The notes under the pieces were generated by a model that did not search any database, was not told the DNA's origin, and worked only from the letters and a program-made list of their open reading frames with translations. From NCBI RefSeq assembly GCF_914271435.1, contig NZ_CAJZAI010000002.1, forward strand, positions 682,001-746,000: a stretch of 64,000 bases of DNA, in the 5' to 3' direction. A program made the position numbers and the translations under genes. Shown here in pieces: positions 17,703-26,430 of the stretch. Every line of letters starts with the position of its first letter. Position 1 is the stretch's first letter. The stretch comes from Cupriavidus laharis. Its GTDB lineage: Bacteria > Pseudomonadota > Gammaproteobacteria > Burkholderiales > Burkholderiaceae.

Positions 17703-18341
17703 GTGAAGACTGCACAACAACTGGCAGCGATCAGGCCAAAGCCTCGCACAAGCCCGTCCGCCACGCTTCAGCCCGCCTGGCTGCGCATCACGCACTGGCT
17801 CAATGCGATCGCCGTCATCATCATGATGCTCAGCGGCTGGCGCATCTACAACGCCTCACCGCTGTTTGCCTTTCGTTTTCCCAATGAAATCACGCTCGGC
17901 GGCTGGCTTGCCGGCGCGCTGCAATGGCACTTTGCTGCCATGTGGCTGCTGGTGGCCAACGGTGTGGTTTACCTGATAATGAATGTTGTCACCGGCCGGT
18001 TCCGGAGGCGCTTCATACCGGTCTCCATTCCTTCCGCGTTGCAAGACGTGGCTGCGGCCCTGCGAGGCAGGCTTTCGCACGCCAACCTGGCCGAATACAA
18101 CGCGGCCCAGAAGCTGCTCTATCTCGGCGTTGTCGCCGTCATCGTGATCACGGTCCTGTCTGGCCTTGCCATCTGGAAGTCGGTGCAGTTTCCGCTGCTT
18201 CGCATGCTGATGGGGGGCTATGACGCCGCGCGATGGGTGCACTTCATCAGCATGAGCGCGATCGCACTCTTCATTGTTGTCCATGTAGTGATGGCTGTAC
18301 TGGTACCACGCACACTCATCATCATGTTGCGCGGCCGCTAG
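17703..18341 (+). CDS. Cytochrome b561-family membrane subunit (YedZ1-like electron donor)
   Basis: 212 residues from GTG 17703, with GGAGGG just upstream; the longer frame to 17634 has no support. There are four hydrophobic segments with His residues placed as b-heme ligands (LRITHWLNAIAVIIMM near residue 30, LQWHFAAMWLLV near 80, WVHFISMSAIALFIVVHVV near 180). Cytochrome b561/HydC-type proteins pass quinol electrons to periplasmic oxidoreductases. The gene ends 22 bp before the molybdoenzyme gene, so it is its probable electron donor. Confidence 0.88.
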   Translation: MKTAQQLAAIRPKPRTSPSATLQPAWLRITHWLNAIAVIIMMLSGWRIYNASPLFAFRFPNEITLGGWLAGALQWHFAAMWLLVANGVVYLIMNVVTGRFRRRFIPVSIPSALQDVAAALRGRLSHANLAEYNAAQKLLYLGVVAVIVITVLSGLAIWKSVQFPLLRMLMGGYDAARWVHFISMSAIALFIVVHVVMAVLVPRTLIIMLRGR

Positions 18342-18362
18342 GCTGCATTGGGGGGAATTATC

Positions 18363-19136
18363 GTGAGCACGCCTGACGAGATCGTCCGGTTCGACCGCAA
18401 GCTGATCCTGCGCGATGCCACCAGAGAGTTGAGCATGCCGTCCCGCCGGCTGTTCGGCAAGCGGGCCATCACGCTCGGCGGATTGCTGCTGCTGACCGGA
18501 TGCAGCATCACCGACGAGCCTTCAGTGGAATCCTTCCTGATGGCGGTTTCGCGCTTCAATGACCGCGTGCAAGCCTGGTTGTTCGACCCGCGCCGGCTGG
18601 CACCCACTTATCCTGAGTCCATGCTGACGCGGCCGTTCCCGTTCAATGCTTACTATGGTATCGATGAAGTGCCGGAGGTGGACGCCGACAGCTTCCGGCT
18701 CGAGATCGGCGGCCTGGTCTCGCGCAAGACACCGTGGACGCTCGACGAGTTGTACGCATTGCCGCAGACGTCCCAGGTCACGCGCCATATCTGCGTGGAA
18801 GGGTGGAGCGCCATCGGCAAGTGGGGCGGCACGCGCTTCTCCGACTTCCTCCAGCGTATCGGCGCGGATACGACGGCAAAGTATGTGGGGTTTCGGTGCG
18901 CCGACGACTACTACTCCAGCATCGACATGCCCACCGCATTGCATCCGCAGACGCTGCTGACGTTCACCTATGACGGCGAACGCCTGCCACCAAAGTATGG
19001 ATTCCCGATGAAGCTGCGCATGCCTACCAAGCTCGGGTACAAGAACCCGAAGCACATCGTCGCGATCTTCGTGACCAACACGTATCCGGGCGGTTACTGG
19101 GAGGACCAGGGGTACAACTGGTTCGGCGGTTCCTGA
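18363..19136 (+). CDS. MsrP/YedY-like molybdopterin oxidoreductase, probable lipid-anchored
   Basis: 257 residues from GTG 18363. SRRLFGKRAITLGG (about residue 28) is a twin-arginine export signal, and LLLLTGCS right after it is a lipobox, suggesting a lipoprotein exported folded. The SUOX/MsrP molybdopterin domain follows: RHICVEGWSAIGKWGG (about residue 140) holds the Mo-ligating Cys, and GFPMKLRMPTKLGYKNPKH the cofactor-binding C-part. Known relatives reduce protein methionine sulfoxide in the periplasm. Cytochrome b561 precedes it and a Met-rich protein gene follows, matching a reductase-donor-substrate set. Confidence 0.88.
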   Translation: MSTPDEIVRFDRKLILRDATRELSMPSRRLFGKRAITLGGLLLLTGCSITDEPSVESFLMAVSRFNDRVQAWLFDPRRLAPTYPESMLTRPFPFNAYYGIDEVPEVDADSFRLEIGGLVSRKTPWTLDELYALPQTSQVTRHICVEGWSAIGKWGGTRFSDFLQRIGADTTAKYVGFRCADDYYSSIDMPTALHPQTLLTFTYDGERLPPKYGFPMKLRMPTKLGYKNPKHIVAIFVTNTYPGGYWEDQGYNWFGGS

Positions 19137-19200
19137 GTATTCACCTGTACCTGACCGGCAAGTTCGCCGGTTTCCTGCTTATCTCACCAAGGAGAGCACC

Positions 19201-19494
19201 ATGAAGAAGCGTCTGGTTTTGCTGATTTCCGCAGGCATGTTGCTGGCCGGCAATGCACTGGCACAGGACACCATGAAGAAAGACGAGATGGGAAAGGATG
19301 CGATGGGACAGAGCGGGAGCATGGCGAAAGACACGATGGGGAAGGACGACATGGCGAAGGACCATAAGAGCAAGAGCCACGCCAAGAAAGCGCCTGAGAA
19401 GGGGGGCATGAGCAAGGACGCAATGGGCAAGGACACAATGGGCAAGGACGCCATGGGGAAGGACTCCATGGGGAAGGACGCCCCGAAGCAATAG
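19201..19494 (+). CDS. Pentapeptide MXKDX repeat protein, Met-rich periplasmic (MrpX-like)
   Basis: 97 residues with AAGGAG before the ATG. A signal peptide (residues 1-22, ending NALA) is followed by a mature part built almost wholly of MGKDA/MGKDT/MAKD pentads, with 11 Met and many Lys/Asp in about 75 residues. This is the MXKDX repeat family. In Azospira suillum a comparable Met-rich peptide (MrpX) next to YedY1/YedZ1 consumes hypochlorite by Met oxidation and is re-reduced by the reductase. The same three-gene order here suggests the same job; that is inference from context. Confidence 0.88.
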   Translation: MKKRLVLLISAGMLLAGNALAQDTMKKDEMGKDAMGQSGSMAKDTMGKDDMAKDHKSKSHAKKAPEKGGMSKDAMGKDTMGKDAMGKDSMGKDAPKQ

Positions 19495-19647
19495 CTGGCT
19501 ACAGCTAAGCCCGCCGCTGGAGAGATGTGCCGACCGGGCTGTTACGCGCATTATGGTCGGCGGCGCCAAGAACGGCCAGGCCGAGATCATTGCGGCAATG
19601 CACTGACCATGCGGCCTGGTCGGAGTTGGGGACGGGCTCGCGAAGCC

Positions 19648-20745
19648 TCAGTTCGGCTCGATGCCGAGCGACAACACCTCGTGCGCCCACTTCACCGCCG
19701 CGCGTGCCGGCGCCTGGCCCGTCGACGCTACGCGTTGCGCCAGCCTGAGCACCCGATCGCGGATCCCGGCCACTTCGTCGCGAAGGACTGAATCGTCGAC
19801 GCCGCCGAGGTACTCCCGGGCGCAACTTACGATGCCTCCAGCATTGATGAGGAAATCGGGTGCATAGAAGATGCCGCGCTGATGCAGGATGTCACCCTCG
19901 GCCAGTGAGGCGAGTTGGTTGTTGGCGCCGCCGGCAATGATCTGGAAACGGCAGTTTTCGGCCACGGCCGGGGTGATGACGGCACCGAGCGCACAAGGCG
20001 CGAATACGTCGGCGTCCACGCCCGTAATGGCTTCCGGCGATACGACGCGTGCGCCAAATTGCTGTTGCGCCTGCGTTGTGCGCCCGGCGTCGATATCGGC
20101 CACGGTCAGGGTCGCGCCCGCTTCATTGAGGCGGCGGCAGAGCTCCCAGCCTACCGATCCCAGACCCTGGACTGCCACCGACAGGCCGGCGAGCGACTTG
20201 CGGTCCAGGTGGTGCTGCGCCGCCGCCTGAATACCGACGAACACGCCGTAAGCCGTCCACGGCGAGGGGTTGCCACCGAATCCGCCGTCGCGAGGCATGC
20301 CGCTGACGTAGCGGGTCTCGGCCTGGACTGCGCGCATGTCGTCCACCGTCGTGCCCACGTCTTCAGCCGTGATATAGCTGCCCCGCAGCGACTCGACCAT
20401 GCGGCCGAAAGCGCGGAAGAGCTGTTGGCGGTCGGTCTGCGCCGGCGAGCGCAGGATCACAGCCTTGCCGCCGCCGAACGGCAGCCCGGCGAGGGCGTTC
20501 TTGTAGGCCATGCCCTGCGACAGGCGCAGGGCGTCGGACAGCGCCTCAGTCTCGGCGGAATAGGTCCAGTACCGGCAGCCGCCGAAGGCGGGGCCCAGCC
20601 TGGTGCTGTAGATGGCGATAATGGCCTGCAGGCCGGATTCCGGATCGGTGGCGAGCGTCACGCGCTCGTGGGACAGGCCTTCGCCGGTGCCGAACAGGCG
20701 CACGGCGGCTGCCGCGTGGGTACGGTCGTTCAACTTCTTCTCCAT
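19648..20745 (-). CDS. Leucine/valine (Glu/Leu/Phe/Val family) amino-acid dehydrogenase
   Basis: 365 residues from ATG 20745, the usual length; the frame upstream of it is Pro/Arg-rich and unlikely to be translated. The substrate-site motif [11 protein letters not shown] (about residue 82) has the catalytic Lys region, and TAEDVGT and the Rossmann motif [17 protein letters not shown] (about 190) follow. It deaminates branched-chain amino acids with NAD. Neighbours are a cationic/branched amino-acid permease and a broken branched-chain aminotransferase, so this is an amino-acid utilisation corner. Confidence 0.88.
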   Translation of the reverse strand: MEKKLNDRTHAAAAVRLFGTGEGLSHERVTLATDPESGLQAIIAIYSTRLGPAFGGCRYWTYSAETEALSDALRLSQGMAYKNALAGLPFGGGKAVILRSPAQTDRQQLFRAFGRMVESLRGSYITAEDVGTTVDDMRAVQAETRYVSGMPRDGGFGGNPSPWTAYGVFVGIQAAAQHHLDRKSLAGLSVAVQGLGSVGWELCRRLNEAGATLTVADIDAGRTTQAQQQFGARVVSPEAITGVDADVFAPCALGAVITPAVAENCRFQIIAGGANNQLASLAEGDILHQRGIFYAPDFLINAGGIVSCAREYLGGVDDSVLRDEVAGIRDRVLRLAQRVASTGQAPARAAVKWAHEVLSLGIEPN

Positions 20746-20817
20746 GACGTGGGGAATGCAAAGCTGTAGCTCTGCCTTCCTTGGCACACCGCCTGGGTTG
20801 CAGTGCGGTGCGGCTTT

Positions 20818-20838
20818 GATGGGGCGCGGAGCCCCATC
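20818..20838 (-). terminator. Hairpin 3' of the permease gene
   Basis: GATGGGGC-GCGGA-GCCCCATC, a perfect 8-bp stem about 70 bp after the permease stop and before the dehydrogenase start. No U tract follows on either strand, so it may only attenuate. Confidence 0.4.
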
Positions 20839-20906
20839 GCGTTTCGGCTGCGGGCGATTGTGTCGCACCAGCGCCGGGTTCAGGCTCTTACGGTTGGCAC
20901 CGCGTG

Positions 20907-22304
20907 CTACCTGGTGCCACCGTGCAGCACCGCATTGCGGCGCGCGTACAGGAAGTAGACCGACAGCCCGATCGCGAGCCAGGTCAGGAAAGCGATCCAG
21001 GTCAGCGCCTGAAGGTGCGCCATCAGGAACAGGCAGAAACCCACCGACAGCAGCGGCACCACGGGCACGCCGGGGCAGCGGAAGGCCCGCTTCAGTTCGG
21101 GACGGGTCCGGCGCAGCACCAGCACCGCGACCGAAATCAGCGTGAAGGCGGAGAGCGTGCCGATATTGATCAGTTCGGCCAGCACATTGAGCGGCACGAA
21201 TGCGGCGATCAACGCGAACACGATGCCGACGGTCCAGGTGGCAAAGAACGGCGTGGCGTGCACCGGGTGCACCGACGACAGCCTGGCCGGCAGCAGGCCA
21301 TCGCGCGACATGGCAAAGATGACGCGGGTCTGGCCAAAGGTCATGACCAGGATCACCGTGGTCATGCCGAGAATAGCGCCCAGGTCGACGAAGCCCGCCA
21401 CCCAGTTCTGCCCGGCGAATTGCAGCGCCAGCGACACCGGGTGGTCCACGCCGGCGAATCTGGTGAACGGCACGATGCCTGTCATGATCGCGGCCACCAC
21501 CACGTACAGCACGGTGCAGACCGCCAGCGAGCCGATGATGCCGACGGGCAGGTCACGGCTCGGGTTGCGGACTTCCTCCGCAGCCGAGGTTACGGCGTCG
21601 AAGCCGATGAACGCAAAGAACACCAGGGCCGCCGCATTGAACACGCCGCTCATGCCGAACGGCGCAAACGGCTGCCAGTTCACCGGCTTCACGTGCCACA
21701 CGCCTACGGCAATGAACAGCAACACCACGCTGATTTTGATCGCCACCATCACATTGTTCAGCCGCGTCGATTCCTTCACGCCGTACGACACCACCCACGT
21801 GATCGCCAGCATGATCAGCATGGCCGGCAGGTTCACCATGGTCTCGACGCCGGGCACCGCGCCCGGCGCCGCCGTGAGCGCCACCGGCAGCTTCAGCCCG
21901 AAGCCGGCGACGAGCGACTGGAAATAGCCCGACCAGCCCACCGACACCGCCGAGGTAGCCAGGCCGTATTCGAGCAACAGGTCCCAGCCGATCATCCAGG
22001 CGATGATCTCGCCCAGCGTCGCGTAGCTATAGGTATAGATCGATCCCGACACCGGGATGGCGGAGGCGAACTCGGCATAGCACAGCGCGGCGAAGCCGCA
22101 GGCGAGGGCCGCGATGACGAAGGACACCGTCAGCGCCGGGCCGGCGGTCAGGGCACCGGTGCCGGTCAGCACGAAGATGCCCGTGCCGATGATGGCGCCG
22201 ATGCCCATCAGCACCAGGTCCACCGGACCCAGCACCTTCTTCAGGCCGCCAACGTGGCTGTCCGCCAGCATGGCGTCGATGTTTTTGGTTCGGAACAAGC
22301 TCAT
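20907..22304 (-). CDS. APC-superfamily amino-acid permease (CAT/YfnA type)
   Basis: 465 residues with 12 or more hydrophobic segments. The APC signature GIGAIIGTGIFVLTG lies at about residue 35, and the conserved FFAFIGFDAVTSAAEEVRNPSRDLP block is near residue 225. The start at 22304 has AGGAGA eight bases upstream. These inner-membrane symporters import cationic or neutral amino acids. It is co-directional with leucine dehydrogenase 160 bp downstream, and the substrate is therefore probably a branched-chain amino acid. Confidence 0.9.
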   Translation of the reverse strand: MSLFRTKNIDAMLADSHVGGLKKVLGPVDLVLMGIGAIIGTGIFVLTGTGALTAGPALTVSFVIAALACGFAALCYAEFASAIPVSGSIYTYSYATLGEIIAWMIGWDLLLEYGLATSAVSVGWSGYFQSLVAGFGLKLPVALTAAPGAVPGVETMVNLPAMLIMLAITWVVSYGVKESTRLNNVMVAIKISVVLLFIAVGVWHVKPVNWQPFAPFGMSGVFNAAALVFFAFIGFDAVTSAAEEVRNPSRDLPVGIIGSLAVCTVLYVVVAAIMTGIVPFTRFAGVDHPVSLALQFAGQNWVAGFVDLGAILGMTTVILVMTFGQTRVIFAMSRDGLLPARLSSVHPVHATPFFATWTVGIVFALIAAFVPLNVLAELINIGTLSAFTLISVAVLVLRRTRPELKRAFRCPGVPVVPLLSVGFCLFLMAHLQALTWIAFLTWLAIGLSVYFLYARRNAVLHGGTR

Positions 22305-22569
22305 ATAGGTGTCTCCTGCATGTGCTGCCGCGCGATCGCACGGACCCGCGCCGGAGATGGCGGCGAGTCATGCGGGCGCGATGGCATTCGGGGAGCGTGC
22401 TGCCGGGGTCGACGGCACGGCTTGCCGGCACGCTGGTGGCGCACCGGCCCCGGTATTGGTTGGAATTACCCTGACCGTCCAGATCGCGGGGACAGACATC
22501 AAACCGAATCAACGCGGCGCGCACGGCCCTCCGATTCCTTGCATGCCGCTGAAGTGAAACACGCCGGTC

Positions 22570-22845
22570 TCAATCGACGTGATGAACCCATCCGAACGGG
22601 TCGGCGATCTTGCCGCGCCGGATGCCGGTCAGCAATGAACGGCGGCGTCGCGTGACTTCGCCTTCCCCGCCATTGCCGATCGTGAACTCCCCGCCAGCGT
22701 GACGTACCTGCCCGATGGCGGTGACGACCGCAGCCGTGCCGCAGGCAAAGGTTTCCTTGACCCGGCCCGTGGCTGCATCGGTGCGCCACGTCTCGAAGCC
22801 GTACGGTGTTTCATTGAGCGGAATACCCTCGTGCCTGCCCAGTTC
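22570..22845 (-). pseudogene. ilvE: Branched-chain amino-acid aminotransferase, 3' fragment
   Basis: About 90 codons ending at TGA 22570 read as the C-terminal third of a fold-type IV BCAT: FETWRTDAATGRVKETFAC, GTAAVVTAIGQVRHAGG, EFTIGNGGEG and LLTGIRRGKIADPFGWVHHV. Homology stops abruptly around 22845, and no start, N-domain or PLP lysine is present. The remaining stretch to the meta-cleavage operon (22846-23359) contains no gene I recognise, only an AT-rich patch near 23035-23090 that may mark an old junction. Confidence 0.82.
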
Positions 22846-23290
22846 GATGCGGCAGTGGCAGCCGCGCTAGCGCCTGGGGCCGCTCACGTGGATGCGGCTT
22901 TTTTCGAGAGTGTATTAATCGTCCAGGCTGGCCGCGGCCAGGGCTTCGCGCAAGTTGGCGATAGTGAGGCATTCACGATGGTTGTCTCCGGATGCTTCTT
23001 TTGTCCGGAGTAGTGTAGGAAGCGCCCTCGCCATCGTAAAATCAAAAATTCCAACACCTGATATCCGCAAAATAAATAGCAGAAGGATGGTCACGGCCAG
23101 GTCTCGCGAGGCACCGGAAAGGATCGCCAGGGAGACTGCACTGCGGCAGTTCCGCTGCTTCGACACGAGAGCAGTGTTCTGCCGCTTCTCCACTAACGCG
23201 TCACCGCTTGAATGGCAGCCAGGCTATGAGAACGGACGTTGCGGTCACGGAGGCCCGAGCGGCGCCAAGGGTCGGAAGCCGCTGATGACT

Positions 23291-23321
23291 GCCGTCGGCC
23301 CTCAAACCGCGAGCCGACGGC
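23291..23321 (-). terminator. Hairpin at the end of the meta-cleavage operon
   Basis: GCCGTCGGC and GCCGACGGC form a perfect 9-bp stem with a 13-base loop, about 40 bp beyond the tautomerase stop. No U run follows, so it could be a Rho-dependent or processing hairpin. Confidence 0.4.
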
Positions 23322-23359
23322 GGAGTCCGGCCCCCTATGCATCGACGCAGCGACGGCAC

Positions 23360-23551
23360 CTAGCGCCCAAGATCCTTCGCTGACTCGCCGGCAATTCCCC
23401 AGTTCTCCTTTGGCACATCGTGGATCCAGACGCGGACGTTCTCCTTTGGCGCTCCCGTCGCCTCCACCAGCGCTGCCGTGACTTTCTGTATCACAGCGCG
23501 CTTCTGCTCGACGGTACGGCCTTCGATCATGTAAATCTGCGCAAACGGCAT
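23360..23551 (-). CDS. dmpI: 4-oxalocrotonate tautomerase
   Basis: 63 codons of product starting PFAQIYMIEGR after Met removal, giving the catalytic N-terminal Pro1 of the tautomerase superfamily. The conserved Arg (residue ~39-41, VRVWIHDVP) and total length match XylH/DmpI. It converts 2-hydroxymuconate to 4-oxalocrotonate in the dehydrogenase branch of meta cleavage. It is the last gene of the minus-strand operon, 38 bp after dmpG. Confidence 0.93.
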   Translation of the reverse strand: MPFAQIYMIEGRTVEQKRAVIQKVTAALVEATGAPKENVRVWIHDVPKENWGIAGESAKDLGR

Positions 23552-23589
23552 CGTATTTCCCCTTCAAGCCTGCGGTGATTGGATAGCGT

Positions 23590-24630
23590 TCATGCGGCCT
23601 GCATCAGCCCGCGCTCGCGGGCCATGGTCAGCGCCGTGTCTTCGATCATGTCTTCCTGGCCGCCGACCATGCCGCGCCGGCCCAGTTCCACCAGCAGGTC
23701 GCGCGCAGGCACGCCGTACTTCTTCTCGGCTCGCTTGGCGAACAGCAGGAAGCTGCCGTAGACGCCCGCGTAGCCGAGCGTCAGCGCGTCGCGGTCGATG
23801 CGGATCGGGAAGTCCATGATCGGCACCACCAGGTCCTCGGCCACGTCCTGGATCTTCCACACGTCCACGCCGGTCCGGATGCCCATGCGGTCGCACACGG
23901 CCACCAGCACTTCCATCGGCGTGTTGCCCGCGCCCGCGCCAAGCCCCGCCGCCGCAGCATCGATACGCGTCGCACCGCATTCGATCGCGGCCAGCGAGTT
24001 GGCGATGCCCATGGCCAGGTTGTGGTGGCCATGGAAACCGAGCTCGGTCTCCGGCCGGAGCGCATCGCGCACCGCGCCCAGTCGCGCCTTCACGTCGTCC
24101 GGCAGCATGTAGCCTGCCGAGTCCGTGATGTAGATGCAGTTGGCCCCATAGCTCTCCATCAGTTTCGCCTGCCGCACCAGCCCTTCCGGGCTGTTCATGT
24201 GGGCCATCATCAGGAAGCCAACGGTGTCCATGTCGAGCTTGCGCGCATAGCCGATGTGCTGTTCGGACACATCGGCCTCGGTGCAGTGCGTGGCGACGCG
24301 GATGGTATGCACGCCGAGTTCATGCGCCATCTTCAGGTGGTCGACGGTGCCGATGCCGGGCAGCAGCAGCGCCGAGACCTTGGCCTGCTTCATCAGCGGA
24401 ATGACGGCGCCGAGGTATTCCTCGTCCGTGTGCGCGGGAAAGCCGTAGTTGACCGATGAACCGCCCAGGCCGTCGCCGTGGGTGACTTCGATCAGCGGCA
24501 CGCCCGCGGCGTCCAGGCCCTGGGCGATGGTGGTCATCTGATCGAGCGTCATCAGGTGACGCTTGGGGTGCATGCCGTCCCGCAGCGTCATGTCGTGGAC
24601 GGTAATGGTCTTGCCTTGCAGCGTGGTCAT
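23590..24630 (-). CDS. dmpG: 4-hydroxy-2-oxovalerate aldolase
   Basis: 346 residues of the HMGL-like TIM barrel. The N-terminal [15 protein letters not shown] has the Arg-Asp metal/catalytic site, [14 protein letters not shown] and [18 protein letters not shown] carry the metal-binding histidines, and the C-terminal communication domain is complete. It cleaves 4-hydroxy-2-oxovalerate to pyruvate and acetaldehyde, the latter channelled to DmpF, encoded 13 bp upstream. Bifunctional DmpFG complexes are well known. Confidence 0.95.
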   Translation of the reverse strand: MTTLQGKTITVHDMTLRDGMHPKRHLMTLDQMTTIAQGLDAAGVPLIEVTHGDGLGGSSVNYGFPAHTDEEYLGAVIPLMKQAKVSALLLPGIGTVDHLKMAHELGVHTIRVATHCTEADVSEQHIGYARKLDMDTVGFLMMAHMNSPEGLVRQAKLMESYGANCIYITDSAGYMLPDDVKARLGAVRDALRPETELGFHGHHNLAMGIANSLAAIECGATRIDAAAAGLGAGAGNTPMEVLVAVCDRMGIRTGVDVWKIQDVAEDLVVPIMDFPIRIDRDALTLGYAGVYGSFLLFAKRAEKKYGVPARDLLVELGRRGMVGGQEDMIEDTALTMARERGLMQAA

Positions 24631-24643
24631 GTCGTGCTCCTCG

Positions 24644-25570
24644 TCAGGCCGCCACTGCGGCAGGAATGGCTTGCAGGGTGAGTTCGCCCTTGAGGATCTC
24701 CTCGGCGAACATCTCGGCGGTGCGCGCGGCGGCGGCGGTCATGATGTCCAGGTTTCCGGCGTACTTCGGCAGGTAGTCGCCCAGCCCCTCCACCTCCAGG
24801 AAGACGCTCACGCGGTTGCCGTCGAACACCGGGCCGTTGACGAGCTTGTAGCCCGGCACGTACTTCTGCACTTCCTGGATCATCGCGTGGATCGACGCCG
24901 TGATGGCGGCCTGGTCCGGCTCGGTCTCCGTCAGGCAATGCACGGTGTCGCGCATGATCAGCGGCGGCTCGGCCGGGTTGATGACGATGATGGCCTTGCC
25001 CTTCTTCGCGCCACCCACGCGTTCCACGGCACCCGCGGTGGTGCGCGTGAACTCGTCGATATTCTTGCGCGTGCCCGGCCCTACCGAGCGGCTGGACACC
25101 GTGGCAACGATCTCGCCGTAGGCGACCGGCTGCACGCGGCTGACGGCCGCCACCATCGGAATCGTGGCCTGCCCGCCGCAGGTGACCATGTTGACGTTCA
25201 TTTCTGCACGCCCGAGATGCTCGCGCAGGTTGACCGGCGGCACGCAGTACGGGCCGATGGCCGCGGGCGTGAGGTCGATCATCAGCACGCCCAGCGCATT
25301 GAGCTTGCGCGAGTTCTCGGCATGCACATAGGCGCTGGTCGCGTCGAAGGCGATCTGCACGCCATCGGCCAGCACGTGCGGCAGCAGGCCATCCACGCCG
25401 TCGGCCGTGGTCTTGATGCCCATCTCGCGGGCACGCTTGAGGCCATCGGATTCCGGGTCGATGCCGACCATCCAGACGGGCTCCAGCACGGGGCTGCGCT
25501 GCAGCTTGGCCAGCAGGTCGGTGCCGATATTGCCGGGCCCGATGAGGGCGCACTTGATCTTCTTGGTCAT
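24644..25570 (-). CDS. dmpF: Acetaldehyde dehydrogenase (acylating)
   Basis: 308 residues from ATG 25570 (GGAGA eight bases upstream). The Rossmann motif is [11 protein letters not shown] (residues ~9-19); the catalytic Cys lies in [12 protein letters not shown] (about residue 130). It converts acetaldehyde plus CoA and NAD to acetyl-CoA, in complex with the aldolase DmpG. Spacing and order (H, F, G, I) match dmp/tbu-type operons. Confidence 0.95.
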   Translation of the reverse strand: MTKKIKCALIGPGNIGTDLLAKLQRSPVLEPVWMVGIDPESDGLKRAREMGIKTTADGVDGLLPHVLADGVQIAFDATSAYVHAENSRKLNALGVLMIDLTPAAIGPYCVPPVNLREHLGRAEMNVNMVTCGGQATIPMVAAVSRVQPVAYGEIVATVSSRSVGPGTRKNIDEFTRTTAGAVERVGGAKKGKAIIVINPAEPPLIMRDTVHCLTETEPDQAAITASIHAMIQEVQKYVPGYKLVNGPVFDGNRVSVFLEVEGLGDYLPKYAGNLDIMTAAAARTAEMFAEEILKGELTLQAIPAAVAA

Positions 25571-25613
25571 GGTAGTGGTCTCCAACACTCAATACGTAAG
25601 GCGCATGCGGCGT

Positions 25614-26405
25614 TCATTCCACGAAGCGCATCGACACGCTGCCCAGGTCCTGGAAGCGCACGCACACGCTGTCGCCCGCCGCCACGGCAATGGCCTCGGT
25701 CACGCCGCCGGTCATGATGAAGGTGCCGGCGGGGATTTCCTGGCCGCGCGCGCCGAGGTGGTTGGCCATCATCGCCACGGCTGCCGCCGGGTGGCCCAGC
25801 ACGGCCGCGCCGGCCGCCATGGCTACCGCGTGCCCGTTCTTTTCGAGCACCACGCCGAGCGTGCGCAGGTCGAGTTCCTCCGCGTCGCGCGCACGCCCGC
25901 CCACCACGAAGCGTGCCGCCGAGGTGTTGTCGGCAATGACGCTCTTCAGGTCGAACTTGAAGTCGCGGTAGCGGCTGTCGATGATTTCCACCGCGGGCAG
26001 CACGAAGTCGATCGCTGCCAGCACGCTGCCCACATGACAGCCCGGGCCGCGCAGCGGTGCCTTGGTGACGATGCAGATCTCGGCTTCCACCTTCGGGTGG
26101 ATCAGCTCGGACATGCGGATCTCGCCGCCGTCCGGCCGCGCCATGTCTTCGCTGACGAAGCCGAACACCGGCGTTTCCACGCCCATCTGCTTCATCTTGG
26201 CAAACGAGGTGAGCCCCGCCTTCAGGCCCACGGTCCTGAGGCCGCGCGCCTCCTTGCGCCGGCGGATTTCGTCCTGGATGTCATAGGCATCGGCCCAGTC
26301 CATGTCAGGGTATTCGTCGGTGATCTTGGTGATGTCGCGCACGTCAAGCTGCGCGGTCTCGACATGCGCGGCCAGTGCTTCGATGGTTTGGCGATCCAGT
26401 GTCAT
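25614..26405 (-). CDS. dmpH: 2-oxo-3-hexenedioate (4-oxalocrotonate) decarboxylase
   Basis: 263 residues from ATG 26405, with GAGGAGA eight bases upstream. It is a member of the fumarylacetoacetate hydrolase-like hydratase/decarboxylase family: TVGLKAGLTSFAKMKQMGV, KVEAEICIVTKAPLRGPG (metal-binding Glu residues) and FVLPAVEIIDSRYRDF. It decarboxylates 4-oxalocrotonate to 2-hydroxypenta-2,4-dienoate and normally forms a complex with DmpE, the paralogous gene 26 bp upstream. Confidence 0.93.
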   Translation of the reverse strand: MTLDRQTIEALAAHVETAQLDVRDITKITDEYPDMDWADAYDIQDEIRRRKEARGLRTVGLKAGLTSFAKMKQMGVETPVFGFVSEDMARPDGGEIRMSELIHPKVEAEICIVTKAPLRGPGCHVGSVLAAIDFVLPAVEIIDSRYRDFKFDLKSVIADNTSAARFVVGGRARDAEELDLRTLGVVLEKNGHAVAMAAGAAVLGHPAAAVAMMANHLGARGQEIPAGTFIMTGGVTEAIAVAAGDSVCVRFQDLGSVSMRFVE

Positions 26406-26430
26406 GGGTTGGGTCTCCTCGATGCCGGGT

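Noticed and set aside
19201..19494. Met/Lys/Asp low-complexity gene as a non-coding artefact
   Set aside because: A clear signal peptide, a good ribosome site and the known MXKDX family pattern argue it is a real secreted protein.
20904..22655. 583-codon plus-strand open frame
   Set aside because: Antisense to the amino-acid permease; His/Gln/Arg-rich shadow of hydrophobic codons.
22915..23193. 92-codon minus-strand frame with a hydrophobic centre
   Set aside because: No ribosome site, no recognised similarity, mixed codon use; lies in gene debris between the BCAT stub and the tautomerase gene.
23193..23567. Minus-strand frame overlapping the tautomerase gene
   Set aside because: Shares sequence with dmpI in another frame and has no motif.
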